Part shown: in pieces, positions 29,796-40,329 of the stretch
Numbering within the stretch: position 1 is the stretch's first letter
Layout of the letters: every line of letters starts with the position of its first letter
From: Candidatus Peribacteria bacterium
GTDB lineage: Bacteria > Patescibacteria > JAEDAM01 > Absconditabacterales > Absconditicoccaceae
Assembly: GCA_031280545.1 (NCBI GenBank)
Contig: JAITGP010000007.1
Span: forward strand, 44,286 to 108,285
DNA: 64,000 bases
Direction of reading: 5' to 3'
Program-made: the position numbers and the translations under genes
Notes under the pieces: generated by a model
Told to the model about the DNA's origin: nothing
The model's input: the letters and a program-made list of their open reading frames with translations, nothing else
Databases searched by the model: none

Positions 29796-30998
29796 TTATG
29801 TGCTATTTTTAGCTTTTGTTACCTTGGTATACTCCTCATTCCAAGTAAAATACTGCCAAAACATCACATCAACTATCTCAGATAAAAAATATTTCCTCTT
29901 TTTATAGCTCTGGTAATGCTGCAAAAATCAGAGATAAGAATTAATTACCTGAGGGAAACTCGCCAACACTTCCTGAAATAAAATCTCATTGTCTCCTGCT
30001 TCTCTCAACGTTTTATTTAAAGTCTGCATCTTCTGATAGAAATACCCGAAGGTCCTTTTACGTAAATAATTTCTATACGGCTTGATCATCGTACCCAAAA
30101 AGAGAACCCCTTTGGAGTAATGCTGAAGATAAATTTTAGAAGGATGGAGGAGGAGATGACATTCCTCTTTTAGATAAGTAGAAATGGAAGGAATCAGACT
30201 TTTAAGATACTCTCTGTCATGATGGATCAACACAAAGTCATCCACATAACGCCCATAATATTTAATTCCCAATCCATTTTTAATATAATGATCAAACCCA
30301 TTGAGGTAAATATTAGAAAAAAGCTGACTAGTCAGATTTCAGATCGGTAATCAGCAACGAGGTTGAGCGAAAAAGAGGCTTTTAGTTTGAGGAAGTCAAA
30401 CATAATCTTTTTTTCTCCCTTTAAAAACAGAATTATGGATACAATCATTATAAATCACTTTATGAATCAAGAACAAAATAAATTGCAAATCAATCCCCTG
30501 CTGCTCTATATCTGTTTGATGATACTCTAAAGCAATAACCACATCACGATAGAGCAGATCTTTATTGATAGCCATAAAATACCCCTGAATATCTAGCTTG
30601 AGAACATAACAATCCTGAGTATAATTATTTGAACAGGAACGTATAAATTTATTGACTCTTTTCACTCACAAACTCGTACCTTTTCCTTTTCTACAGCTAT
30701 AACTATCATAAATAAATTGCCTCTCTAAAATTGGAGAAATATAATTATAAATCAGATGATGAACTACTCTATCACGGAAATTTCCTGCAAAAATTTCGCG
30801 TTTAATTGGATATTGCTGGATAAAATAGACACTTCTCCCAATTTGATCAGTACCGGAAAGTAAATCTCTATGAAGTTGAACAATATTTTCTTCAATATTA
30901 GCTTCAAATTCTAATTGATTGTGCGTATTCCTTTTGTGTTTTCTGGCATCCAAATAGGCCTGAAAAAGATCAACTAAAAGACAAGTAGGATCTACCAT
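29796..30998 (-). CDS. DGR reverse transcriptase
   Basis: A 400-residue RT joined over several TGA codons (for example 30665-30663 and 30395-30393). Motifs: FAGNFRDRVVHHLI (RT2), VLKLDIQGYFMAI (RT3, catalytic Asp), GLPIGNLTSQLFSNIYL (RT4, with the DGR-specific GxxxSQ in place of QGxxxSP), and YYGRYVDDFVLIH (RT5, YVDD), then FLGTMI (RT7). It copies the template-repeat RNA with errors at adenine to produce mutagenised cDNA. It follows avd in the order target-MSL-TR-avd-RT, all on the minus strand. Confidence 0.95.
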
Positions 30999-31036
30999 TA
31001 GAGATATAAAGAAAAAAATAAAATGCTAGCAAAAAA

Positions 31037-31372
31037 TTAGGCTTTTGCCCAAGCAGTAAGCTGTTTGGAAATATCTGCTAAAAGAGGTAAAAATTCTACA
31101 TATTTTTTGAGAGGAATGATCTTGAGATCATGACAAAGTTTTCGATAAAGTTTAATGAGTTCCAATTTTTCTCTAGCAAGTGCAATATTTTTGGATTTAT
31201 CTTCCTTGGTGTTGGCTTTATAGATATTAGTAATCAGATTTATCATTTCTTGCTTAATGGTATCACCCAGAGAATATTTATATTCCTTAGGAAAATGCTT
31301 TACAGCCATGAAGAGCTTTAAAAGTAAATCATAGCTGCTCTTAAAAATAGGAAGATAATCATAAGTAACCAT
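31037..31372 (-). CDS. avd: DGR accessory protein Avd-like (four-helix bundle)
   Basis: A 111-residue, basic, all-helical protein. MVTYDYLPIFKSSYDLLLKL and AVKHFPKEYKYSLGDTIKQE match the Avd pattern (L-P-x-x-x-x-x-Y-D-L, F-P-K-x-Y-R-x-x-L-G-D). ATG 31372 gives the canonical N-terminus; a longer frame upstream would run into the TR. Avd forms a pentamer that binds RT and is required for mutagenic retrohoming in the Bordetella phage system. It lies between TR and RT. No TGA is used. Confidence 0.88.
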   Translation of the reverse strand: MVTYDYLPIFKSSYDLLLKLFMAVKHFPKEYKYSLGDTIKQEMINLITNIYKANTKEDKSKNIALAREKLELIKLYRKLCHDLKIIPLKKYVEFLPLLADISKQLTAWAKA

Positions 31373-31431
31373 AAGCAAATAACAGACGGATAAAAAGAGA
31401 ATAGAAGGGATACTTCCCCACTTAAAGAGTG

Positions 31432-31615
31432 CTGGAAACAACGGAGCGAGAAGGCGTTCGCACGATTATTGTTGTTATTGGCGTTCACGTTGGACGGATT
31501 GAAGTTCATGTTACGGGCGTTGGTAGAATTCGGAGACGACGACCAATAGTTGGCGTTGTTACCCTGATTGTTGACAGTAGCAGAGGAATCGTAATTGCGG
31601 TTACCGGCTAGCGTT
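31432..31615 (-). repeat. DGR template repeat (TR)
   Basis: A 182-184 base segment matching the VR at 32490-32673 at a constant offset of 1058. Excluding the ragged end, there are 14 mismatches: 13 are at A in the sense (minus) strand of the TR (12 A-to-T, one A-to-G) and one is G-to-T (31461). Read in the target frame, the changed TR codons are mostly Asn (AAC/AAT). An exact palindrome GCTCCGAATTTCGGAGC lies about 60 bases on the 5' side (around 31675-31691) and may structure the TR RNA. Confidence 0.95.
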
Positions 31616-31877
31616 GTTGGGTGATTGCTGGATTTGTCAGTATAGCAACGACTATACAGATCTATTACTACTAAGCTCCGAATTTCGGAGCCCAGTGAAC
31701 CACTGAACTCTCAAATATGCACGCTCTACTAAGATTTGATTCATTAGTAGATTCTGGCTGTGGGGAAGGCAAAAAAACTTTCTTCATTCCCCTTATCAGA
31801 AAAGGAACCATAATGGGCTTCTTCTCTGATTGAGAGAAATGAAAGAGAGATAAAATCACCCTCCTACGATTTTTCTA

Positions 31878-32327
31878 TTAAACAGAATATTTTTGTAGTA
31901 AAACAACTAATTCTTGAAGAAAAGCTTTAAAATCTGAATTTTCTGAGGGTACAGGGGGTTTTTCTGGTGAAGTAGGCACAGACAATTGTTTGAATCGGGA
32001 AATTGCATCCTCTTCGCTACACGCCAAAGGTGCCGTCCCTTCAAAGCTTTTTACCACCTGAGGAATAGTATCTTTCACACTAAAGAGACGATAGGAATAT
32101 CCACGTTTTTTCAAAAGCATCAAATATTTTTCTTCAGCTGAAAGCGGAAACCCTACCATTTTATAGCCTCACTTTACCAAAATCTGAAATCCACAGACAC
32201 AAGAGAGGAAAACAGCGTCTTCCTCAAAAGTTCTACAGAAGTTTCCAGAACGAAAAAGCAACAAGGTATCTTCAAGATCTGCGAAACGTTTGAGATGTCT
32301 CCAATGCATTACTTGGGTTTTTTTCAT
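31878..32327 (-). CDS. MutS-like (MSL) DGR accessory protein
   Basis: A 149-residue protein joined over one TGA (Gly in ILVKGGYKMVGF). Its first 95 residues resemble MutS domain I: LLLFRSGNFCRTFEEDA parallels [15 protein letters not shown] of the complete MutS at 48.5 kb, and GFPLSAEEKYLMLLKKRGYS parallels [11 protein letters not shown]...GY. The Phe-x-Glu mismatch-reading motif is not conserved as FYE (it is FCR). Standalone MutS-N-like proteins are known DGR accessory genes. A 55-residue Pro/Ser-rich and helical tail follows. It lies between target gene and TR. Confidence 0.8.
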
Positions 32328-32477
32328 TTTTTTTATTTTAAGAGATAAAACTTTTGTCTGATCCTTCACATTACGGATCCGATCTATGTATCGGGGACTC
32401 CTCCGCTCCTTACGTCGCTCCCTCGCCCTGGATTCACAGACAGGAAGGGACAAAGGGACGAACGACGCCCTTCGGGC

Positions 32478-33668
32478 TTAGAGAGAGTTCTGGAAACAAC
32501 GGAGCGAGAAGGCGTTCGAACGACTATTGTAGTTATTGGCGAACACGTTGGACGGATTGAAGTACATGAAACGGGCGTTGGTAGAATTCGGAGACGACGA
32601 CCAATAGTAGGCGTAGAAACCCTGATTGTTGACAGTAGCAGAGGAATCGTAATAGCGGTAACCGGCTAGCGGTAACAAGAAGTCGTTCATCAACTTAGTA
32701 CCAATTACATTCTCGGCAGATCAGTCAGTTTGCCAATAATCAAAGTAAGGCAATCCATTATTATAGTCATAATACACATCAGCTTTTACATTACTATCCA
32801 AATCTCCAGAAGTAGCATTCCATCGTGTAGAAAGCAATCCTCCCCATTCACCAGCACTAGGCACATGAAATCCTGCTGGACAAGGTCCCTGTCTATCAGC
32901 ATCGGTACCAGCACCCTCGATAGCTCCATTATCACCTGCTCCACCTCGGAGATTATCATTCTGTCCTCCTGTCCAATAATCATACTTACTAGCACTAGCT
33001 ACTCCTGGCTGTGTAATAAATGTGGAACTCGTATAAGGATTAGCTGGTCCATAAGTACTGGCATTAGGAACCAATGTAGGACTAGTAGTAAGACTACCAA
33101 CATTAGCAAAACCATAGGTATTACCCCATTGGAAATAATCACCATAGGAAGGATCCCAACAGTCTCCACCATTACTAGAATCTGTACAAGTTCCTCCAGG
33201 ATATCGGTTAATGAGTTTCCCCGTACCTGCTACTATAGCTCCTTCGTTTCTATCTCTGATCGTATAGGAATGAGTTCCATCACTTACCGTAATAGTACCA
33301 TTTCCTACATCATGAGATACTCCTATAGAAGAAGTACATGCACCTCCATCTCGATCATATCCATCTAGGCAAGTAAAACGACAGCCTTGTTCAGCTCCAG
33401 TATAGTACATAGGACTCGCTGAAGGAAGTCGGACATTATGCTCTCCTTCTGTCTGTTCTATCGTCAGACTTGTGACTCCTGTCATGGCTCCTCCTGTACC
33501 GTTCACCCAAGTACTACCAGCCTGAGCAGGTCCACATCGTGATCCGTAAGTCACCGTAGGATAGGTAAGAGAAGGTCTATGGGCTGTAGAGGTTGCCCAC
33601 ACCGTAGCACTAATCCCCAACACTGCAAGAGTGGCAAGGGCAAGCGTTGTTGATTTCATTGTTTTCAT
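32478..33668 (-). CDS. DGR target: secreted variable protein with C-type-lectin-like C-terminus
   Basis: A 396-residue protein. Signal peptide 1-26 (hydrophobic stretch ending TVWAT); a beta-rich Cys-containing N-terminal region; then the Fibrobacter-paralogous/DUF1566-like region (CPAGFHVPSAGEWGGLLS near 275), the usual scaffold of DGR targets. The last 62 residues are the VR, ending AFSLRCFQNSL; AFSLRC is a common end of CPR DGR targets. One TGA (32720-32718) is Gly. Start is ATG 33668 or 33659. A short hairpin (GCCC/GGGC) lies just after the stop, where Bordetella DGRs carry a required hairpin. Confidence 0.93.
32490..32673 (-). repeat. DGR variable repeat (VR)
   Basis: The 3' end of the target gene. 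Ten Asn codons of the TR are changed: six to Tyr, three to Phe, one to Ser. One further change is Ala to Ser through a non-adenine substitution. The unmodified right end is shared exactly with the TR over 29 bases (32490-32518), consistent with the initiation of mutagenic homing. Confidence 0.95.
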
Positions 33669-33774
33669 TGATATAAGGTATAAAAGGTAAAAAAGATATT
33701 TATTTATCGGGGCCCTGAGAAGGGGGTAATCTTCTCCCGATATATCGGGGAATGATTGGGGGGGGTTATGTCTC

Positions 33775-35379
33775 CTATTTCACCACACTTTTCCAGAGCA
33801 TCAAGAGGATATTTCCTCTGAGTTCCACCATATCAGGATTAGAGATAAAGTTCATAATACCGGCTTTTTTGAGTGCTTGAAGATGTCTACCATAATAGGT
33901 TTCATCCCCTAGCTGAGTAGCATACTGTGTTCCTCGAAGTAAACGAGACAAAACCGTACCAACTTCCGCTCTAGTAATTGTCCTGGTAGGGAAGAAGTTT
34001 TCTTGAACACCAATACCATCCCCATTCATTCCCATTAGACCAAGTTCACAGGACTGGATGATATAAGGTTGAAGATCTCCACCCGCTTGGGAGAGGTCAT
34101 GAAATTGAGAACAATCAACTTTTGAAGTATCAGGAGTCTTCTGAAAGAGTTTAATAGCGTAGGTTGAAATCATTTTAGCCATTTCCTGTCTAAGGATAGC
34201 GTCAGTGGTTCTTGCTTCTTCATAGGTGGAAGCAGTAGTGATACCATATTCTTTAGCTCGTTCGTAAGCAGTTTCATAGATCGTTTTGGGAGAGTTCTCA
34301 TTTTGGTTTTTATCTGATTCTTCATCTGGAGAGGTAGGTTCTTTTTCAGTCTCACCGCATTCATCATCATAATAGCTTGGACTGAAGTCTCCATTAGGAC
34401 AGACATCTTTCTTCAGACTTCCTCCTCCATTAGAGGAACTAGATGGCTCTGGAGTAGGGGCAACACACGTTGCTAGTCCTCCATCAATCAGCGTCCACCC
34501 TGCAGTAGTCAAGTCTGTATGAGCAGTAGTTGCCTCTCCAGAGAGAGCTTCACTACATCCTCCATATTGCAGAAAGCCCATAGTTACGATTCCTGTAGAT
34601 ACTGACCCACTTAATGAAACAAGCAAGTCATTATAGTCAGAAATACTTAGAGCCGTATCTGCTAAATTGAGCTCTTGGAGAGCGGGTAAACTAGGGAAAA
34701 GCGTAGTAATGAGGTTACTGGTCAGAGTATTCTCTACCAAGGACAAATAGGTCAAGGAAGGAGAGCTTGCTCCATTAAAACTTTTGATGGCTTGACGTCC
34801 TACATCTAAATAGATGATACCATCACCATCAATTTCTACATCATAGATACCCGCCGTAGAATATGTATGACACAGAGGCGTCAATAAGAGACCTACTGAT
34901 CCTGTTCCTACAGAAAAGGTTTCATTTGCTCCTTCATCCCGGTTTACTTCTATACTAGTAGGAGCAGATACTGCCAGCACCAAACAGGTAGTAAGGGAAG
35001 GAGAAGTCGATTCTCGAGACCAAGACAGGTCAGCACTAAATGCAGAAGTAGTCATCCTCGTAGGCTCAACAGGTTTAGGAACTGGAAGTGCTACGGGTTC
35101 TTCAACGTTGATGGATTGATCAGGGGCTACAGGTGTATCCACGTTTACTGGAGTTTCAGAGACTACTGGGGTTTCAGAGATTACTGGAGTTTCCACTTCT
35201 ATAGGATCATCAATTTCTAGGAGACCATCAACTTCCATGGGCTCTTCCACAGAAAGATCTTCTCAGAACTCAGGGGAATGAAAGACTACTTCCTTATTTT
35301 CAGGAAGTGCATAGCATGTCAGTGCTCCTACTCCTACCAGGAGACTAAATACTAAGATTAGCGTTGTGTTTTTTTTCAT
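33775..35379 (-). CDS. S-layer-homology (SLH) surface protein with leucine-rich segment
   Basis: A 534-residue protein. Start ATG 35379 (signal peptide MKKNTTLILVFSLLVGVGAL...CYA); one TGA (Gly in EFGEDL) precedes the first in-frame Met of the standard reading. Repeats of ETPV(V/I)SETPV (about 60-85), a PKD-like/LRR segment (about 100-260), a Ser linker, then SLH-like repeats (LRQEMAKMISTYAIKLF, ITRAEVGTVLSRLLRG, LRGNILLMLWKSVV). SLH repeats anchor proteins to the cell wall. It lies directly upstream of the DGR target gene. Confidence 0.8.
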
Positions 35380-35659
35380 TAATGTATTCTTAAAAAATAA
35401 ATGGTATTGTTATCTTATCCCAATTTAAAAAAAATTGCAAATTTTTAAGGGGGATATATATATATTAACACCCATTTTAGCTATTTTGATGTGTAGTAGG
35501 GGTAATTCGAGGTTTTACCAGATGATGACTACAAAAGACAATCTCACTGAAAAGATCACTCACCATAAAATGCAAACAAACCACAAAACTGAAGTAGGAT
35601 ATCAATTTCCCCTATCAACACCTTCAACCTCCACTTCACAAAAAAAACTCCCTAAAAAA

Positions 35660-35687
35660 TTGACAAATAAAAAAAATAGTATATAAT
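35660..35687 (+). promoter_or_regulatory. consensus promoter with 140-base leader
   Basis: Perfect TTGACA (35660-35665) and TATAAT (35682-35687) with 16 bp between. The remaining leader to ATG 35834 contains an ATCTGG...CCAGAT hairpin (about 35787-35811) and no other feature I can name. The rest of the 450-base gap (35380-35659) shows only a weak 83-codon frame that I do not accept as a gene. Confidence 0.75.
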
Positions 35688-35833
35688 AATATCGTACAAT
35701 TGTCAAGAAAGGGGACAAAAGTACACAGGGAAACTTTGAAGAAACGATGATCGCCGGCAAATCTGATATTTCCTCAAAGGAAAAACATCTGGTTCTACAC
35801 ACATCCAGATTTATTCCCTAACTCTTTATTATT

Positions 35834-37228
35834 ATGCACAACAACAAGCAAAAGAAATCCTTAGGGTTTTTGAGCGTTGTGGCGTTTCTGATGATCTTGG
35901 TCGGAGTCGTGTATACGGTTTCAGGCGTTTTCGCAACGAATGTTTCCACCACTACCTCCACTCCAACTTCCACAGAACAACCCCTTCCCTCAATACCAAG
36001 TGAGAATCTGTTTGCTTCCCTCGAAAAGCAAGTTGCTACTACAGCTACTTCGCTTCGAAACGAGGTCCTAGGTACACCCATCTCCTCTACAGGAGAAAGT
36101 CCCTCTTTTACCGAAGTCCTACCGACACCTGCTACTAGCGTGGCGAGTATTAGTTTGGCCGATCCACGTCCCTTACCGGAAGTGTTTGACGACATCCATG
36201 ACTCTGTATATAAAGATGCGATTTTGGTGCTGTATTCCAATGGACTCTTACAAAAAGCCAACAGTTTTCATCCTAAGTACCAAGTACGTATAAGTGACTT
36301 CATTAGGGTAGTGATGGATACTTATCGTTTACAACAGTGAATTGACATTACAGACCTAGAAGGGTTGACAGAAAAAATGTATTTTTCTTTCAAAGTACCT
36401 GATGAGGTTGCTAAAAAGATGAATAGTGCATATGAATTATGATTCCTGCAAAAATTAGCATTAAAAAATGCTGATGGCAGTGATCGCTCACAGGAGCTTA
36501 TCCGCCCATCTGAAGCTAGGGATATTCTCTTATTAGTGGAGGAAAAAAATCCTTCCTTAGTACATACCCCTCCAATGCTCTCTTTTAGTAGTGATACGGT
36601 CCTACTCAAAGAAGAATTAGCTCAGTTGGTAGTAGCCAGCTTTAACTTAAAGCTGAATGAACGTTCTTTACCTGTTTTTAGTGATATTAGCCGTTCTCCG
36701 TATTTGGACCAGATCCAAAGACTTTCTAAACTCGGAATTGTTTCCGGTGTTTGAGGAAAATTTTATCCTGATGCCCCTATCGAAAATAAAGATTTCGTCA
36801 TCATGATAGCGAGAACTCTTCTGCTCAAAAAATGAGCAAATCAGTCTTTTATAGACAGCTTTTATTACTTAAAACCTTTGCTGAATGTTTCAACAACTGC
36901 CCCGTTTGCTCCTTATCTTGAATATTGTCTTGAGTTTAAGATGTGTACTACACTACTTTCTCAAGCATCATGAGGCGTTAATTTCCAATCTGATAGACTT
37001 CTTTCTCGGCACGAAGTTGTGCCAATCGTATCGGCTGCTACTCAAAGCAACATTGAGTCCGCCCCTCGAGGAGAATGATTGATCACGAGAGGAGAATTAG
37101 CAAATCTCTTAGTACGTAGTTTAGAATCCTCTAATGTTGGTACTGATCAACAGGAGAAAAAAGCTGAGGACTCAGCTGGAACTAAATCACGACGAGAAAC
37201 TTTTCAAGATTTAATGAAAATATCGTAA
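35834..37228 (+). CDS. SLH-like surface protein
   Basis: A 464-residue protein joined over six TGA codons. Membrane/signal segment near 10-35 (FLSVVAFLMILVGVVYTVSG), a Ser/Thr/Pro-rich linker (about 38-110), then three or four SLH-like repeats: FDDIHDSVYKDAILVLYSNG, FSDISRSPYLDQIQRLSKLG with GKFYPDAPIENKDFVIMIAR, and a more degenerate C-terminal repeat ending RGELANLLVRSLE. A perfect promoter drives it. It is divergent from the other SLH-like gene, suggesting a cell-surface locus. No TGA-free alternative is plausible. Confidence 0.8.
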
Positions 37229-37268
37229 TTCATACAACCACTTTTTACCATCTTACCAACCTATATCA

Positions 37269-37601
37269 ATGACAACAAACACCTTACAGGAAACCGCTTC
37301 CATCTCTTCAATTACTCCTAATACGCTGCCTACTGAAGATCGCCATAGTGTAGATCAAAGAAGAAAGCAGAAAAGGCTTGCTTACAAAGAATGGAAAGAA
37401 ACCAAAGCTATCAACGACAATGGAGCTTTCATCATCGAAAACACCCAAGATAGTTTATTGACAAACAATAACATTCACACTGAGCAAATGAAATTGATCA
37501 GAGAAAAAGGAAAACAATATCTTATTGATAACCTTCATACCTTAGCAGAATACAAACATCCTTTAGCTATCGCGACTCCTGTGATAAATGGAGCTAGTTA
37601 G
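37269..37601 (+). CDS. hypothetical protein, 110 residues
   Basis: A soluble, charged, helical protein that begins with a Ser/Thr-rich 30-residue stretch. It lies 40 bases after the SLH-like gene and before an intrinsic terminator, so it is probably the last gene of that unit. No family recognised. Confidence 0.55.
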   Translation: MTTNTLQETASISSITPNTLPTEDRHSVDQRRKQKRLAYKEWKETKAINDNGAFIIENTQDSLLTNNNIHTEQMKLIREKGKQYLIDNLHTLAEYKHPLAIATPVINGAS

Positions 37602-37627
37602 TTTAGATTGCTAAACTCACCAGAATT

Positions 37628-37657
37628 AAGTCTTCCGACACTTCGGAGGACTTTTTT
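37628..37657 (+). terminator. intrinsic terminator
   Basis: AAGTCTTCCGA pairs with TCGGAGGACTT over a short loop, followed by T residues. It separates the SLH unit from the pilin operon. Confidence 0.85.
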
Positions 37658-37727
37658 CCACTAGACATTCTTGATCACTTTCGTATATATACCAATGTCT
37701 TTATCTTTTTGCTCACGACCTCCACCA

Positions 37728-38369
37728 ATGCGTAAAGCCTTTACTCTCGTAGAAACACTCATCGTCATTATCGTCTTTGGGACAGGAATTTTGGCCGTAC
37801 TCTACGGGATGTCTCAAACCCTCAGTAATCAAGACAGAGCAAAAACACAGATTACTTCATCTTTTTTGGCGAGAGAAGGAATCGAACTCATGTATAATCT
37901 CCGTGATAGCAATTACCGCAAAAAACTTCCTCGAAATTGTATCTTTCAAAATAACTATAGTGCAACCATCGCCCTAGACTCACATGGAAAAGAAATAAAT
38001 CCCTTCTGTGCAGACTATTTTACAGGAGATACGGTACTAAAAATCACCATGGGAACAGAAGGGAACTATCTCTCCATCCAGACAGGAAAATTAACAGAAG
38101 ACTTCGATACCAACTGGGAGAATTTTCAACTTTTTTATGCTACAGGGACAGAAAACCCTGAATTTTCTTACCACTACACGGGCAACAATAACGGACAACC
38201 GCTTCGATACGCTAGATATATCCTTGTAAAAACCATTAACGAAGGGAATAGTACACTCCCCGCAGATAAACTCCTGAAAATCGAATCTCACGTATTATTT
38301 AGAAAAGGAGCACTAACAGGAGATACCGTAATGGAAAGTTTTATCGGTAATTATGAGATAGGATGATAA
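37728..38369 (+). CDS. type IV pilin-like protein (pseudopilin)
   Basis: A 213-residue protein. MRKAFTLVETLIVIIVFG is a class III signal with short basic leader, conserved Glu at position +5 and a hydrophobic helix; ATG 37728 gives the proper short leader, although ATG 37695 is also in frame. The frame passes one TGA directly before TAA 38367. The globular part has two Cys. It overlaps the next pilin gene by 7 bases and belongs to a three-gene pseudopilin operon. Confidence 0.85.
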
Positions 38370-39046
38370 AAAAAGCGTTTACTCTCGTAGAGACGATGAT
38401 CGTATTGGTAATTATTGGAATACTAGCTGTGGTACTGACACAGTCCTATTTAACGATCAGCAAAATCGCTTTCACGATAGAACAGGAAAAAAATCTGAGT
38501 GAAGAAGCCCTCATGCTCACACAAATGATTCAATCCATCACCGAAGACGCTACCATCGATTACACCAAATATAACAGTACATTAACAAACACCAAAGGAT
38601 TTACAAATACCCTTTATCTCACAGGAGAATTACGATCAGGGACCACTATTTCTACCACAGGAAACTGTCTCGACCTGGAAGGAGGATTCGAAAACGAAAA
38701 CGATCCTGCGGATCTCATCCGAGACAACTCATGATGTCAGCTAATACTCGCTGGACCTAATGGAATTACCCCCCTCATCGCCAGCAATGGTGACAATTTC
38801 AAAAGGATCATTATTTCTAAAGTCCTCTTTAGGATCATCCCCTTTGATAGCGAAGCCTATTACTTCTCCTCCCAAACTCCAGGAGAAAATAATAGTCGTG
38901 TAAATGATGTTGCTAAACCTGGATTTCGAATGTTCCTCCACCTGTATTCTCCCTTTTATCAGCCCATCGGACAAAATAAAATAGATCAGCCTTTACAACT
39001 CTTCTTTAATCTCAATGCACCACTCCCAAATTCCCTCACGTTATAA
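38363..39046 (+). CDS. type IV pilin-like protein (pseudopilin, PilW/GspJ-like)
   Basis: A 227-residue protein starting MIKKAFTLVETMIVLVIIG, a clear prepilin peptidase recognition sequence with Glu+5. One TGA (Gly, near 38732) splits it in the standard reading. Length and position as the second pilin of the operon suggest a PilW/GspJ-type minor pilin. The 3' end overlaps the next start by 32 bases. Confidence 0.8.
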
Positions 39047-39863
39047 GGGGAATATCTCACTCTTGGTCATCCTCGTACTATTAGGATCCTCACTAATCGC
39101 ACTTTTGGCAATGAGTCAAATCAAAAATCTGATGAGATACGGAGCAACCACTTCCAATTACTTCAAAGCCTATTATCTCGCAAAAGCTGGAGTAGAACTA
39201 GCCATCACCGAAACCGCCATTCGTGACGCAGGATTTCAAATAGCCATGAATTCATGAAATGCAATTGTCAGTGAAAATATCTTTTTGGACCAAAAAGGTT
39301 TTGATCCTTATTTTGAAGTAGTATCTAATGCAAGAACCAAAGAATATTGCAAAAAGTTAGCACCAAATGAAAGTATAGTAATTCCCTTATTTTTAGATAA
39401 AGATAATAATGCAAATCATAAAAACACTTTGGATTCTCCTATCAAAATTGTGCCATTCACCAAAGAGGAAGTAAAGAATAATATAAAAGTAGATTTAAAA
39501 TGAACTACCGATGCTTTTTTAGGGATTTTCGCCTATTCATGAGAGAGCTTAGAAAACATGGTTGGAATGATCAGCAAAATAGGGAACAGTATGAATACTA
39601 CCATACGAAATTCAGACACCGATGAATTGAAAAACATTTTTCCAGATTCAAACCCAGAGTATAGAAGATATCTAACCGTGCTAAATTACAAAGAAAATCC
39701 CTTCACGGGTTGTGTTAATTTTTCAGCAGGGTTTGCCCTCAATACTACCACCATCAATGTTTGGGCTCAGTATGGAGATACAGAAGTCGGACTTCATTCA
39801 GATTTTTCTGAACCTTTCCCAGATTTACTCCAAGGACTCAGCGATATATCACAGCACAATTAA
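39015..39863 (+). CDS. PilX/GspK-like type IV pilus minor component
   Basis: A 282-residue protein. Residues 10-34 hold a hydrophobic helix (GNISLLVILVLLGSSLIALLAM) and are followed by YYLAKAGVELAITE, typical of PilX-type proteins (AYYLAEAGVE). Three TGA codons encode Gly. It ends the pseudopilin operon before a terminator. In competent bacteria such minor pilins prime the DNA-uptake pilus, which fits the repeated octamer in this window (inference). Confidence 0.75.
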
Positions 39864-39907
39864 AAAAAATCCTGACACACTATGGAGTCCCATAATTATC
39901 AGGATTG

Positions 39908-39935
39908 AAAGGAGGGAAATTCCTCTCCTTTTTTA
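39908..39935 (+). terminator. intrinsic terminator after the pilin operon
   Basis: AAGGAG...CTCCTT hairpin followed by TTTT. A longer AATCCTGA/TCAGGATT stem (about 39867-39906) precedes it. Confidence 0.6.
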
Positions 39936-39947
39936 GTAAGAAAAAGT

Positions 39948-40256
39948 TCATCTTTTCCGTTTTGCTGTACTAGAACCACCTCCAAAAAGAATCCCAGACC
40001 CAAGTACAAATCCAAAGGAATACCAATTTCCATTATTGTTGACAGCCCATACAGCAATATTATCACTGAACAAACTACCAAAAAATGAAAATGGAGCAAT
40101 CATTCCATGCCAGAGACCTCCCCAAAAACCATAGGGATCCCCAGGCAAACAATCCTTAACAGGAGTTACATCCGCACAAGATGTAAACAATAGTATTGCA
40201 AATAGCAGTACCCACCCTCCGATCACGGTCAGGTGTTTTTTTCCGTTTTGAAACAT
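39948..40256 (-). CDS. small lipoprotein
   Basis: A 102-residue protein with a lipoprotein signal: basic start, hydrophobic helix (about 12-25) and lipobox-like LFTSC at 23-27. The mature part is rich in Gly, Phe and Trp, with a second hydrophobic stretch. A TTGATA/TATAGT promoter with 16-bp spacing precedes it (about 40283-40310, minus). Function unknown. Confidence 0.65.
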   Translation of the reverse strand: MFQNGKKHLTVIGGWVLLFAILLFTSCADVTPVKDCLPGDPYGFWGGLWHGMIAPFSFFGSLFSDNIAVWAVNNNGNWYSFGFVLGSGILFGGGSSTAKRKR

Positions 40257-40329
40257 ATTTTTTTATTTCCGTATTGACACTATAACCATTTGCATATATA
40301 TATCAAGAGATTCTTAGGGGAAATCTATT

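Noticed and set aside
29796..30998. Apparent pseudogene: reverse transcriptase broken into three frames
   Set aside because: All breaks are in-frame TGA codons read as Gly; motifs RT2 to RT7 are intact.
31671..31859. 62-codon frame between TR and the MutS-like gene
   Set aside because: Its last codons form the GCTCCGAATTTCGGAGC palindrome; the segment is better explained as TR leader RNA.
33755..33770. Poly-G tract as a phase-variation switch
   Set aside because: It lies downstream of the SLH gene stop and upstream of no promoter I can identify, so it has no obvious target.
35435..35686. 83-codon frame between the SLH-like genes
   Set aside because: It overlaps a perfect promoter, is low-complexity, and has no plausible ribosome-binding site.
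35694..35833. c-di-GMP (GEMM) riboswitch in the SLH-gene leader, suggested by ACAGGGAAAC...GAAA
   Set aside because: The conserved ACGCAAAGC and the second stem are missing.
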